A stretch of DNA of 64,000 nt from Brevibacillus choshinensis (GTDB taxonomy: Bacteria; Bacillota; Bacilli; Brevibacillales; Brevibacillaceae), in the NCBI RefSeq assembly GCF_001420695.1, contig NZ_LJJB01000013.1, positions 1,391,001 to 1,455,000 of the forward strand, given 5' to 3'. Positions 8,395 through 16,503 of this stretch are shown here, in pieces (position 1 is the first letter of the stretch; each line of letters starts with the position of its first letter). The notes beneath the pieces were generated by a model. That model ran no database searches. It was given only the letters and a program-made list of their open reading frames with translations, and was not told the origin of the DNA. The position numbers and the translations under genes were made by a program.

Positions 8395-9411
8395 TTACCC
8401 TTCCGATTTTCTGGCACAAGATGCACGTACCAGCAGCTCCGGCTTAATCACGATTTGCTTGGGTGGAAACGGCTCTTCCATGGTCAAACGATTTTTGAGG
8501 ATAATTGCTGCCTCTACCCCGATTCTCTTGAGAGGCTGCGTCATAAGCGTTAGCGGTGGTTGAATCAACTCCCACTGACTCAGATCCCCATAGGAAATGA
8601 TCGAGATATCCTCGGGAAAGCGCCATGCTTGTTCTTGAATGGCTTTTAGCATCCCGACCGTCATCGTGTTGTTGCAGCAATAGATGGCAGTCGGCGGGTC
8701 AGGCAAGAACAACAGCTCGATCGTTGCTTTGTACGCATCCTCGGCTTTAAACTTACCCGAGACCAGCAGCGCCTCGTCATCCGAGCATCCAAAATGTCTA
8801 AGTGCATCTACAGCGCCCTCGTACCGCTCTTTTCCGATTGAGCTGTTGGTGGTTCCATAAATGAACCCGATTCGTCTATGCCCTAACGAATGCAGGTAGG
8901 CGATGGATTCGTAAGAGCCGTAATAATTGTCATCGACGATGTAGTCCGTCGTAATGCCCTCTACCTTGCGATCGACCAGAATGACTGGAATCTTATGATC
9001 CAGAACTTTCTGAATCATGTCTGCATTCCCGCTCGTCGGAACGAGGACCAGCCCATCCACCCGCTGTTCCAAAATCAGCTGCAGGAGCTCGCGTTCGGTC
9101 TTTGGATCTTCATTGTGACTCATAACCAGCATGTGATAGTGACTGGAACGAATCTTGTCCTCGATTGTCTTGGCAATCGACATCATGTACGGATTGGAAA
9201 TATCCTGAACGATGACCCCGACCTTGTTCGTCTTGGATGCTTTCAAGCTTCGCGCATTGGCATTGACCTGATAGTTCAGCTCCTGAATCGTATCGGTTAC
9301 TCTTTTGTAAATCCCACTGCTAACATATCCTTTGTCATTTAACACTTTTGAAACAGTACCAATCGATACGCCGGCATGTTTTGCTACGTCTTTAATCGTG
9401 ACTTTTTTCAT
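8395..9411 (-). CDS. LacI-family transcriptional regulator
   Basis: 338-residue LacI/GalR regulator. The N-terminal HTH (KVTIKDVAKHAGVSIGTVSK) and hinge (VLNDKGYVS) are textbook, followed by a periplasmic-binding-like effector domain from about residue 58. The start is the ATG at 9411, preceded by GGAGG. An in-frame extension to 9513 would have no ribosome site and would run across the operator, so it is rejected. It lies between the aldolase gene and the tct operon, all in one direction. A palindromic TAAAACGTTTCA just upstream and three perfect TGAAACGTTTCA sites before dhaK are the likely targets, implying autoregulation and control of the dhaKL-aldolase genes. The effector is unknown. Confidence 0.92.
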   Translation of the reverse strand: MKKVTIKDVAKHAGVSIGTVSKVLNDKGYVSSGIYKRVTDTIQELNYQVNANARSLKASKTNKVGVIVQDISNPYMMSIAKTIEDKIRSSHYHMLVMSHNEDPKTERELLQLILEQRVDGLVLVPTSGNADMIQKVLDHKIPVILVDRKVEGITTDYIVDDNYYGSYESIAYLHSLGHRRIGFIYGTTNSSIGKERYEGAVDALRHFGCSDDEALLVSGKFKAEDAYKATIELLFLPDPPTAIYCCNNTMTVGMLKAIQEQAWRFPEDISIISYGDLSQWELIQPPLTLMTQPLKRIGVEAAIILKNRLTMEEPFPPKQIVIKPELLVRASCARKSEG

Positions 9412-9430
9412 CGATACCTCCAAAACATAG

Positions 9431-9442
9431 TAAAACGTTTCA
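9431..9442. promoter_or_regulatory. LacI-type operator before its own gene
   Basis: TAAAACGTTTCA matches 11 of 12 bases of the palindrome found three times before dhaK. It lies 20 bases upstream of the regulator start codon, a position suited to autoregulation. Confidence 0.6.
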
Positions 9443-9513
9443 CCGACATTATAGCATTCGCTGTTGGAAACGGAAATACAACGATCCGTCCCAAAGGAGG
9501 GGAGCAGCGTCAA

Positions 9514-10428
9514 CTACGACTGGTACACACCCTCGCTCGAGATTTCGGCGAGTTGTTGCAGACGTGCTTGCAAAGCCGTTCTCTCCTCTTGAGTCAGATC
9601 CAGCTGCGGTTCTCGCATACGCCCTACCTCGACCCCTCTCATCCGCAAAGCTGCTTTGAAATAGGCCATGTTGCTCCCGTTTTTTAGCGTTTCACAATAG
9701 TGGACCGCGATCCGCTGCAACTTTCTCGCCTTTTCCAAATCGTTATCTAAAAACGCCTGATAGAGGGCTACAAACGGCTCCGGGTAGACGCAGGAAACAC
9801 CGGATACAGTCCCTTCACAGCCCATCGCCAACCCAGCCAAAAACAAGCGGTCTGTCCCATGCGATACAGAAAACGTGCCCTGATTCACCGCGAGATACTC
9901 ATTTGTTCTCAGCATATCCGGGTAGCTATACTTAATCCCAATCACATTTTTGCAGGAGTCCGCGATTCTTTGAACCACATCGCTCTTCAGATCATTTGCG
10001 GCACACTGCGGTATATTGTAAAGGTAGACGGGAAAATCCGCTGGGACACTGGAGGCTACTGCTACAAAATATTCTTCCAGTTCTTTGTCTGTTGCTCCAA
10101 AGAATACGGGTGTTACCACCCCAACACCGTCTGCACCGACTTCGTGCGCGTGTCTTGCCAGTGCAATCGTGTCTTCTTGATTCATGGAACCGACATGGAT
10201 AAAGACCGTCGCTCGATTCGCTGCCGCTTTCACGACGGTTTCCGCTACGTCTTTTCGCTCCTGAATCGACAAACGGAGCATTTCTCCTGTTGTTCCCAAT
10301 GGATAGAGACAGTGAACACCCTTGGAAATCAAAAACTCTGTCAAGTTTCTCATCTGATCGTGATCGACCTGACCACCCTCACCAAACGGGGTTACCATCG
10401 CTGTTGTTACACCGTATAAATGCTTCAT
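9514..10428 (-). CDS. DapA/NanA-family (class I) aldolase or synthase
   Basis: 304-residue TIM-barrel protein of the dihydrodipicolinate synthase/N-acetylneuraminate lyase family. The family marks are present: GTTGE at 45-49, Tyr137 (VYLYNIP) and the Schiff-base Lys166 (VIGIKYS). These enzymes condense or split pyruvate and an aldehyde through a lysine-bound enamine. The operon context (DHA-type kinase subunits upstream, a carboxylate transporter downstream, LacI control) argues against lysine biosynthesis and for a catabolic 2-keto-acid aldolase or dehydratase. Start supported by AGGAGATGGCGAAATG. The actual substrate cannot be read from sequence. Confidence 0.87.
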   Translation of the reverse strand: MKHLYGVTTAMVTPFGEGGQVDHDQMRNLTEFLISKGVHCLYPLGTTGEMLRLSIQERKDVAETVVKAAANRATVFIHVGSMNQEDTIALARHAHEVGADGVGVVTPVFFGATDKELEEYFVAVASSVPADFPVYLYNIPQCAANDLKSDVVQRIADSCKNVIGIKYSYPDMLRTNEYLAVNQGTFSVSHGTDRLFLAGLAMGCEGTVSGVSCVYPEPFVALYQAFLDNDLEKARKLQRIAVHYCETLKNGSNMAYFKAALRMRGVEVGRMREPQLDLTQEERTALQARLQQLAEISSEGVYQS

Positions 10429-10479
10429 TTCGCCATCTCCTCATCATTACATTTTCTACTTCCTTCACTTCGGGCTCCC

Positions 10480-11136
10480 CTAATCCACGCTATTCAAACG
10501 TGCTGTGACACCATCTGAAAAGCCTTTGACGAACAGAGCTCCCACCGTCGCTCCGGGGTCCTGATGGCCGATAGAGCGCTCCAAGTACCTACCTGCTCTG
10601 CCGTGTCGCGATTGCATCTCGATGGTTTGCTTGGCTCCCTTTTCTGCCGCTTCTGTGGCTGCCAGCATGATTTGCCCCAGGGACTTGCCCTCGTTCAGAG
10701 CCGCTTCCATTGCTTCGACTGCTGGAACCAAGGAATCCAGAATCGTCTTATCCCCGACATTTGCTTTGCCTCGTTCTTTCAATCCTTGAACCATCGCCTG
10801 AAAAAGAACGATGACCTCGGAAGACGAAAGCTCGGTTTTCCCCTGAATAGCTTTGCCCGCTCGGAACAATGCCGATGACATCAAGGTTCCCATCGTAGAG
10901 GCGACGGCTTCTCCCATCTCTAGCGCACTGCTCATCAATGCCTTTCCGATATCATTTTGAGTTGACGCACGCAGATGATCGTTGACTGCACGCAATCCGT
11001 TTGACATCGTCAGCCCAATATCGCCATCTCCTAAAGCACCATCCAATTTGCAAAGGAAGTCTTTGTTTTCATCCATGATCTTACCGATTTCTTGCAAGAT
11101 CGCCTGAACGTCACTAAACACGAGTGCCTCTCTCAC
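10480..11136 (-). CDS. dhaL: Dihydroxyacetone kinase subunit L-type (ADP/ATP-binding)
   Basis: 218-residue DhaL-family protein, the nucleotide-binding kinase subunit. The acidic metal site is visible as LDGALGDGDIGLTM (Asp32, Asp37, Asp39), and the TMGTLMSSAL and SRHGRAGRYLERSIGHQDPGA motifs typical of DhaL follow. GTG start at 11136 with GGGAG eight bases upstream. It is 21 bases downstream of dhaK. No DhaM (PTS phosphodonor) gene is present in the window, so either DhaM is elsewhere or the pair uses ATP directly, as in split versions of the ATP-dependent kinases acting on dihydroxyacetone or tetruloses. Confidence 0.9.
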   Translation of the reverse strand: MREALVFSDVQAILQEIGKIMDENKDFLCKLDGALGDGDIGLTMSNGLRAVNDHLRASTQNDIGKALMSSALEMGEAVASTMGTLMSSALFRAGKAIQGKTELSSSEVIVLFQAMVQGLKERGKANVGDKTILDSLVPAVEAMEAALNEGKSLGQIMLAATEAAEKGAKQTIEMQSRHGRAGRYLERSIGHQDPGATVGALFVKGFSDGVTARLNSVD

Positions 11137-11157
11137 ACCATTCTCTCCCTTCTTCTT

Positions 11158-12180
11158 TTATTTCTGCATCTGGAACGGCGTTTGGAAGGGGGCATCGAGC
11201 AATGAACGCAGCTCATCATCCAGCTTTAAAATGGAGACAGACAACCCAGCCATTTCCATAGAGGTCGCAAATTCTCCAATATAAGGTCTATAGATGCAAA
11301 TCCCCTGCTCTGCCAGAAGCTGGTGCACCGAACGATAGACGACATACAGCTCTTCCAATGGAGTCGCCCCCAAGCCGTTAATCAGAACCGAGACGTCATG
11401 GCCCGCTTCAATCGGCATGTCTTGCAGGATCGTGGATACCAAGGTCTTGGCCACTTCTTCGGCTTTCTCAATCGTTCCTCGATGAATGCCAGGTTCCCCG
11501 TGGATGCCCATTCCGATTTCCATCTCTCCGTCTCCGATCGTAAACGTCGGATGCCCAACCGCTGGAAGAATACACGGAGTCAAGGCCACACCCATCGTAC
11601 GTACATTGGCATTCGCCTTTTCTGCGACCCGCTTAACTTCGTCGAGAGTAGCCATCTGTTCTGCTTTTGCACCAGCCAGCTTGTACAAGTAGAACATCCC
11701 TGCAACACCGCGTCGTCCAGCCTCGTTTCCTTTTGGCATGGAAGCTACATCATCAGTAGCCACGACCGTCTCTACGCGAATGTCTTCCATCTCCGCGAGT
11801 TCTGCCGCCATATCAAAGTTCATGACGTCGCCGCCGTAATTGCCATATATGTATAAAACGCCTGCATCACTATGAATCGCGCGGGTTACGTCCAGCATCT
11901 GCCTTGCACTCGGAGAGGCAAAGATGTTTCCGATTGCTACGCCGTCCAGCATACCGGGTCCCACATAACCGAGGAACAGCGGTAAATGTCCTGATCCTCC
12001 ACCTGTCGCGATCGCAACCTTACCTATAACAGGGCCATCTGCTCTCATCAGTGCACGATTGTCACTGCGCACACTCTTCAGCTGGTCCGAGTGAGCGAGA
12101 AGCAATCCTTCTAACATTTCATCTACTACGTTCTCGGGATCATTCAGGAATTTTTTCATGCGATTCACCACTTGGCTCAT
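11158..12180 (-). CDS. dhaK: Dihydroxyacetone kinase subunit K-type (substrate-binding)
   Basis: 340-residue DhaK-family protein. The phosphate/substrate loop GGGSGH at 60-65 and the active-site histidine that forms a covalent hemiaminal with the ketose (GMGIHGEPG, His227) are both present, so the protein should be active. The ribosome site GGAGGGG precedes the ATG at 12180. First gene of the dhaK-dhaL-aldolase unit, downstream of three LacI-type operators. DHA is the default substrate for the family; related kinases with this context act on erythrulose and other C3/C4 ketoses, so the precise sugar is open. Confidence 0.92.
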   Translation of the reverse strand: MSQVVNRMKKFLNDPENVVDEMLEGLLLAHSDQLKSVRSDNRALMRADGPVIGKVAIATGGGSGHLPLFLGYVGPGMLDGVAIGNIFASPSARQMLDVTRAIHSDAGVLYIYGNYGGDVMNFDMAAELAEMEDIRVETVVATDDVASMPKGNEAGRRGVAGMFYLYKLAGAKAEQMATLDEVKRVAEKANANVRTMGVALTPCILPAVGHPTFTIGDGEMEIGMGIHGEPGIHRGTIEKAEEVAKTLVSTILQDMPIEAGHDVSVLINGLGATPLEELYVVYRSVHQLLAEQGICIYRPYIGEFATSMEMAGLSVSILKLDDELRSLLDAPFQTPFQMQK

Positions 12181-12230
12181 ACAATCCCCTCCATGACTTT
12201 TTTGGTTGTGCGAGTCATTTCAATAGTTAA

Positions 12231-12242
12231 TGAAACGTTTCA
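12231..12242. promoter_or_regulatory. LacI-type operator O1, perfect TGAAACGTTTCA
   Basis: Perfect 12-bp palindrome 50 bases upstream of the dhaK start, overlapping the probable promoter spacer, as expected for a repressor operator. Confidence 0.65.
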
Positions 12243-12389
12243 CCAAACTCCAAAATAACGGGCCCATCATTCAGGTTGTAAAAGTAAAATTTTACGTGAT
12301 TGATTGGCCCTTTTTTACTGATCACTTTCATTTTTTTAATGATGTTCTGGTTCCTACCTACTTTTTTTCAGAATGCCATCCGAGGATAG

Positions 12390-12401
12390 TGAAACGTTTC
12401 A
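12390..12401. promoter_or_regulatory. LacI-type operator O2, perfect TGAAACGTTTCA
   Basis: Second identical copy, 159 bp from O1, in an otherwise AT-rich gene-free region. Confidence 0.6.
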
Positions 12402-12476
12402 ATCTATAACAAAAAAATATAGGAAAAAACCTTATACAACTTAAGAATTCCGTGTAAATGAACTGAATTTTCCGAA

Positions 12477-12488
12477 TGAAACGTTTCA
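12477..12488. promoter_or_regulatory. LacI-type operator O3, perfect TGAAACGTTTCA
   Basis: Third identical copy, 87 bp from O2. Confidence 0.6.
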
Positions 12489-12574
12489 ATGAAATCAGTA
12501 TAAATGGAGAGCGCATTCAATTCAATCCTTAAATTTTAAATTTTTTCATTTTTCTATCTCTCTTCGAAAAATGA

Positions 12575-12607
12575 AAGCGATCTCCTGGTTGCAACTAGGG
12601 ATCGCTT
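12575..12607 (-). terminator. Terminator of the marR-type gene
   Basis: Stem AAGCGATC/GATCGCTT extended by CCT/AGG, followed on the minus strand by TCATTTTTC. It lies 9 bases after the stop codon of the MarR-type gene. Confidence 0.7.
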
Positions 12608-12615
12608 CGTACTCT

Positions 12616-13128
12616 TTATTTTCCTTCCTCTTTTGGCAATTCAGGATACACCCACGAAGCTGTCTCGGCGTCCACAAGCATTCGTACGAGGACGCTCAGC
12701 TCCTCTGGCTTGTACTTTTGCAAAAACGTAGTCACACCGTATTCGATCCTCTCATGCAGAGCTCGATGAAGATCGAACAATTCTTTGCCTAGCGGCGTAA
12801 TGCGGAACAAGATTTCTTTCTTGTTATTGGGCAAGTACTCTGTTTCAATCAGCTTTCTTGCCAGCATTCTTCGTGTGATTTTGGAGACGCTCCCCTTTGG
12901 AATGGAAAACTGCTTGGAGATGGTGATCCCATTCACTGGTTCGAAACGCCCGATGGCATCCAGTACGTGCAGCTCCATTACTGTCATTTCTTTTAGCAGG
13001 TCTACGATGACGGGGTTTTTGCAATTTTCGACGAGCCATTTCCTCTCCTCATCGTCTTCTGTTTCAAACCGTTTTTGAATCTTACCGAATAAACCTATGA
13101 TTTCCTGTATGAGCGGATCCTGCTTCAT
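12616..13128 (-). CDS. MarR-family transcriptional regulator
   Basis: About 170-residue winged-helix regulator of the MarR family (VMELHVLDAIGRFEPVNGITISKQFSIPKGSVSKITRRMLARKLIETEYLPNNKKEILFRITPLG). The recognition helix lies in PKGSVSKITRRMLARK and the wing is NNKKEILF. The start is the ATG at 13128 (MKQDPLIQEI) with AAGGAG upstream; the longer reading to 13191 would extend into the operator region. It is divergent from a quinone-oxidoreductase gene with a 150-base gap holding two matching inverted-repeat sites, so it most likely represses that gene and itself. The ligand may be a quinone or electrophile by analogy with this gene pairing. Confidence 0.88.
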   Translation of the reverse strand: MKQDPLIQEIIGLFGKIQKRFETEDDEERKWLVENCKNPVIVDLLKEMTVMELHVLDAIGRFEPVNGITISKQFSIPKGSVSKITRRMLARKLIETEYLPNNKKEILFRITPLGKELFDLHRALHERIEYGVTTFLQKYKPEELSVLVRMLVDAETASWVYPELPKEEGK

Positions 13129-13194
13129 GGAGAGGTCTCCTTTTCGATCGTGTTCTCTTTTTATCAGTATACCAAGGAAACGACGTTCCATAAA

Positions 13195-13214
13195 GTTTCC
13201 ACGAAACCATATTG
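13195..13214. promoter_or_regulatory. MarR-type operator 1
   Basis: GTTTCCACGAAACCATATTG contains the inverted repeat GTTTC-n3-GAAAC and overlaps the -35 hexamer of the divergent oxidoreductase promoter. An almost identical 20-mer lies 48 bp away. Confidence 0.65.
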
Positions 13215-13241
13215 ACTTATCTTAGCGGCTGTTGGTAATAT
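13212..13241 (+). promoter_or_regulatory. Promoter of the quinone-oxidoreductase gene
   Basis: TTGACT (13212-13217), 18-base spacer, TATAAT-like TAATAT (13236-13241). The two MarR-type operators sit on its upstream and downstream edges. Confidence 0.7.
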
Positions 13242-13242
13242 T

Positions 13243-13262
13243 GTTTCCAAGAAACCATTTTG
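13243..13262. promoter_or_regulatory. MarR-type operator 2
   Basis: GTTTCCAAGAAACCATTTTG repeats operator 1 with two differences. It lies right after the -10 box, over the expected transcription start. Confidence 0.65.
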
Positions 13263-13281
13263 GATTTTACAGGAGATGATC

Positions 13282-14268
13282 ATGATGAATCATCGCACCA
13301 TCGCCCAGGCATTACGCGCTGGAGGTCCTGAAGTGATAGAAGTCAACCGGGAAGATCTCGCTCCCCTCCAAAAGGGAGAGGTGCTCGTCCGGGTCAAAGC
13401 AGCTGGTCTTAATCATGTTGATTCGCTGGTTCGGTCCGGTTCCTATTCCTTTCAATTCCCGTTTCCGTACGGAGTAGGTGTGGAAGGCGCTGGAGTTATC
13501 GAGGATGTTGGAGCGAATGTGAGCTTGCAAGCGGGCTACCGCGTATGCTGGACAGGAGTGTTTGGTTCTTGCGCAAATTACGTCATCGCAAACGCCGACA
13601 TGCTGACAGCTCTCCCGGACGAATTGAGCTTTGAAGTCGGTGCCAGCCTTGCTCATGCAGGCTTGACCGCTGGGGGTCTCGCGCGTCACTGGCCACTGCA
13701 AAAAGGATCTTATGCAGTAGTATGGGGTGCTGCTGGGGCTGTCGGGCGACTTCTTGTCGCATTTCTGGCTGAGCACGGGGTACATGTCATCGGGATTGCC
13801 AGCGGGCATCGAGTTGACGTGGTCCTCGCCTCCGGAGCTGTTCATGCCATTGATCGGACGTCAAGGGACGTCAAACAGGCTGTCCTTGCGTTTACCAACC
13901 AGCAAAAGGTAGCAGCCGTATTTGATCCTGTCGGTGCCGAGACGTTTCAAACAAACCTGGAACTGATCGCTCCACGTGGGTGCCTGATTAATTACGGGCA
14001 ATTGTCCGGTTCATTGCCTACCATCGACCTGAAGCAACTCATGATGACTGGTTCCATCTTCGTAACCAAATACGGTCCTGGCGGAGTAAGCGGAGCCACG
14101 GAGATGAGAACGATGATTGGTGCAGCCCTCTCTCTCGCTTCGAGTCGTCCCGTGTTGATTGGCAGCTCCAGACGCTTCCCTCTCACACGTACTGCTGACG
14201 CCTACCGTGCGATGGATTCCGGTGTGACTGACAAAGTACTGGTCCTCCCCGACGAACCGGTCCACTAG
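13282..14268 (+). CDS. Zinc-independent quinone oxidoreductase / MDR alcohol dehydrogenase-like protein
   Basis: About 328 residues of the medium-chain dehydrogenase/reductase superfamily, quinone oxidoreductase branch. An N-terminal GroES-like domain (KAAGLNHVDSLVRSGSY) precedes a Rossmann NAD(P)H domain with the modified motif YAVVWGAAGAVGRLLV. The cysteine and histidine ligands of zinc-type alcohol dehydrogenases are missing, so it should be NADPH-dependent and metal-free. The first ATG (13276) abuts the AGGAG site; the ATG codons at 13282 or 13285 have proper spacing, so the start is placed at 13282. Divergent MarR-type regulator suggests induction by a reactive quinone or enone. Confidence 0.85.
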   Translation: MMNHRTIAQALRAGGPEVIEVNREDLAPLQKGEVLVRVKAAGLNHVDSLVRSGSYSFQFPFPYGVGVEGAGVIEDVGANVSLQAGYRVCWTGVFGSCANYVIANADMLTALPDELSFEVGASLAHAGLTAGGLARHWPLQKGSYAVVWGAAGAVGRLLVAFLAEHGVHVIGIASGHRVDVVLASGAVHAIDRTSRDVKQAVLAFTNQQKVAAVFDPVGAETFQTNLELIAPRGCLINYGQLSGSLPTIDLKQLMMTGSIFVTKYGPGGVSGATEMRTMIGAALSLASSRPVLIGSSRRFPLTRTADAYRAMDSGVTDKVLVLPDEPVH

Positions 14269-14299
14269 CGCCTCCTGATCCATCGACCTCACCAAAAAC

Positions 14300-14335
14300 A
14301 GCCGAGGCCTCCTGTAGTTTCAGGAGACATCGGCT
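14300..14335. terminator. Terminator between the oxidoreductase and acetyltransferase genes
   Basis: Stem AGCCGA/TCGGCT with an inner CTCCTG/CAGGAG pair, followed by a T-rich run on the plus strand and A-rich sequence before it. It serves two convergent genes. Confidence 0.8.
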
Positions 14336-14363
14336 TTCTTTTTCTACACTGACAGGACTTCTT

Positions 14364-14867
14364 CTACAACATCGGAGTGATCGTCGGCCCCAAATCCTTT
14401 GGAACGAAGTTCGGAATAGACAGGACCGGCAATTCCATGATATTGCGCTGCTTGCCCGTCCCATAGTAGTCCTCTTCCTTTTGGGCGAGGGTAAAGCCAA
14501 AAGCCTCTAATGCGCGAATGGATTTGATATTCGATTCGCTGACGGTTACCAGTACCTGCTGGAGCGTGGATATCTGGCGCAGGGCTTGCAACCTAGCCTC
14601 AATCAGTTTTTTGCCGATTCCTTTGCCCTGATACTCTTGGTGCACGTTGCTGAAAAGCAGCCATCCCGTCGTTTGATACATATCGATTCCCGCACAGCCA
14701 AAGCCGATCAACTGACCATCATGAGTCGCCTTGAAGATCAGGTCGGGAAAAAGCTCGATGTACTTCTTCAATTCGTGCAAGTTCATTCGGTCCGGCAGCG
14801 TCAAATCCGCAAGCTGAATCATCTCCGAAAAATCGTCCCGTCTTGCCTGTTCAATTCGTACGTCCAT
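14364..14867 (-). CDS. GNAT-family N-acetyltransferase
   Basis: 167-residue acetyltransferase. The acetyl-CoA binding motif A (VHQEYQGKGIGKKLIEARL) and the C-terminal SIRALEAFGFTLAQKEEDYY motif are clear. The start is ATG 14867 (MDVRIEQARRDD) because AAGGAGG lies nine bases upstream; the in-frame extension to 14939 has no ribosome site. Monocistronic. The substrate is unknown: GNAT proteins acetylate amines, amino acids, antibiotics or proteins, and nothing nearby decides between these. Confidence 0.85.
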   Translation of the reverse strand: MDVRIEQARRDDFSEMIQLADLTLPDRMNLHELKKYIELFPDLIFKATHDGQLIGFGCAGIDMYQTTGWLLFSNVHQEYQGKGIGKKLIEARLQALRQISTLQQVLVTVSESNIKSIRALEAFGFTLAQKEEDYYGTGKQRNIMELPVLSIPNFVPKDLGPTITPML

Positions 14868-15039
14868 CCTCCCACGCCTCCTTCCATCTTCTGTATGACA
14901 TAACTGTACCAAAGGCATGTTAAGACAGAATGGATGCAATGTGGAAGCTATGTAAAATCATTGAAAAAGCCGACAATTCCTTTCATTCGGAACCGCCGGC
15001 TTGGGAAGAACTTCTGTTATGTTGTCTGGATGATGCTGC

Positions 15040-16443
15040 TTACTTTTTAACCGAAGGCATGACACCTTCAGGGATCGGATTCACGTAAGTAGAATTACCC
15101 AAGCGTTGTTTCAACTCAGCTTTGGCTTGGTCGATCATCTCTGGATTTTTCAACATGTCTATTGCTGTAGAAGCCATGACTTTACCCGCGTGCAGCATTC
15201 CTTTGTGTGCCATAGAGGTCGCACCGAGCGTTACCCATTGCCAGGAGTGGAGCGACGAGCCGTTGATAAAGCAAGCCATTGTACATTGAGCAGTTGGTGT
15301 GATCCAGCTTACGTCACCAACGTCCGTGGAACCGTTTAATGGTCTCAGTTCCCCCGTGTACGAATTGAGCCAGGTCACCATATCGGCATCAGGGCCACCT
15401 GGTGACTGAACTTCAGAGGTACGCAGCTCTTGTTCACTCAGCGTTGCTCGTACGGCCTTTGCCAATTGAAGCTCCTGCTCATCGTGAACGGGAACACCGA
15501 GTTCTTGGAAGTTGCGGTACATTACTTGCTCCAGGGTCTCGTTTTGTACAAGGTTGGAACACGCTTTGTCAAACACGATTTCCACTTCGGTTTCGGTCAT
15601 GAGGGCAGCACCTTGGGCGATTTTGCAGACACGTTCGTAGATCTCTTGCACTTGAGCCACGATCGGTGCACGCACCAGGTAGAGCACTTCAGCATACGGC
15701 TGCACGACATTCGGGGAAAGGCCGCCTGAATTGGTGATCGCATAGTGCACGCGCGCTTCAGGAATAATGTGCTCACGCAGGTAGTTCACACCGACGTTCA
15801 TCAGTTCCACTGCGTCCAGGGCGCTACGTCCGAGATGGGGACTAGCTGCTGCGTGGGAGCTTTTGCCTCTGAACTTGAAGTATACCTGATAGTTGGCCAG
15901 AGAATTCATCGCCATGATGCTGTTGTAACCCATTGGGTGCCAGCAAAGGGCAAAATCCACGTCGTCAAACAATCCTGCTCGTGCCATGAAGGTCTTGCCG
16001 GATCCGCCTTCTTCACCTGGGCATCCGTAGTAGCGAACCGTACCAGTTAGATTATTTTCTTCCATGTATTGCTTGACGGCAACCGCTGCTGCCAGAGAAG
16101 CGGTACCGAGCAGATTGTGCCCGCAACCGTGTCCGTTCGCTCCTGGCACCTCTGCTTCTTGTTTCGCTTGCCCTTTCTTTTGGCTCATGCCGGAGAGGGC
16201 ATCAAATTCTCCCAAGATCGCCACAACTGGGCTGCCACTTCCGAAGCTTCCGATAAAAGCCGTCTTGATTCCGCCGACGCCTCTCTCTACGGTAAACCCT
16301 TCGCTCTCCAGGGTGCTCGCGAGCAGTTCTGCCGACTGATATTCTTCAAAACGCGTCTCCGCAAATTCCCAGATGCGGTCGGCTACTTTGATAAACGACT
16401 CTCTTTTGCTTTCGATCATGTCTGCAATCCGTTGTGTATGCAT
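15040..16443 (-). CDS. M20-family amidohydrolase, AbgB-like
   Basis: 467-residue M20D metallopeptidase similar to subunit B of p-aminobenzoyl-glutamate hydrolase. Metal-site stretches are visible: GANGHGCGHNLLG near residue 107, GCPGEEGGSGKTFMA near 145, and DFALCWHPMGYN near 168. The C-terminal half carries GSTDVGDVSWITPTAQ, characteristic of AbgB-type proteins. It is the third gene after abgT- and abgA-like genes on the same strand and should act with AbgA to split aminobenzoyl-glutamate or a related amide to p-aminobenzoate and glutamate in the cytoplasm. The amide substrate is inferred from family and context only. Confidence 0.85.
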   Translation of the reverse strand: MHTQRIADMIESKRESFIKVADRIWEFAETRFEEYQSAELLASTLESEGFTVERGVGGIKTAFIGSFGSGSPVVAILGEFDALSGMSQKKGQAKQEAEVPGANGHGCGHNLLGTASLAAAVAVKQYMEENNLTGTVRYYGCPGEEGGSGKTFMARAGLFDDVDFALCWHPMGYNSIMAMNSLANYQVYFKFRGKSSHAAASPHLGRSALDAVELMNVGVNYLREHIIPEARVHYAITNSGGLSPNVVQPYAEVLYLVRAPIVAQVQEIYERVCKIAQGAALMTETEVEIVFDKACSNLVQNETLEQVMYRNFQELGVPVHDEQELQLAKAVRATLSEQELRTSEVQSPGGPDADMVTWLNSYTGELRPLNGSTDVGDVSWITPTAQCTMACFINGSSLHSWQWVTLGATSMAHKGMLHAGKVMASTAIDMLKNPEMIDQAKAELKQRLGNSTYVNPIPEGVMPSVKK

Positions 16444-16503
16444 GTAGAAACATCCTCTCTATTTGCTGTAAGGTTTGGCGAGTGCGACTAATAGAAGGGT
16501 TTC

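Larger units (their letters stand above)
12181..12615. promoter_or_regulatory. Regulatory region upstream of dhaK (435 bp)
   Basis: No credible gene. Three identical 12-bp palindromes TGAAACGTTTCA lie at 12231-12242, 12390-12401 and 12477-12488. The first overlaps a weak promoter on the minus strand (TTTGGT, 16 bases, TATTGA). Spacings of 159 and 87 bp could support looping between dimers of the LacI-type regulator. A GGGCC...GGCCC hairpin followed by TTTTTT on the plus strand (12260-12316) is also present, with no plus-strand gene to explain it. Confidence 0.65.

Noticed and set aside
9412-9513. In-frame N-terminal extension of the LacI-type regulator
   Set aside because: No ribosome site, not protein-like, and it would run across the operator; ATG 9411 has GGAGG and starts the HTH.
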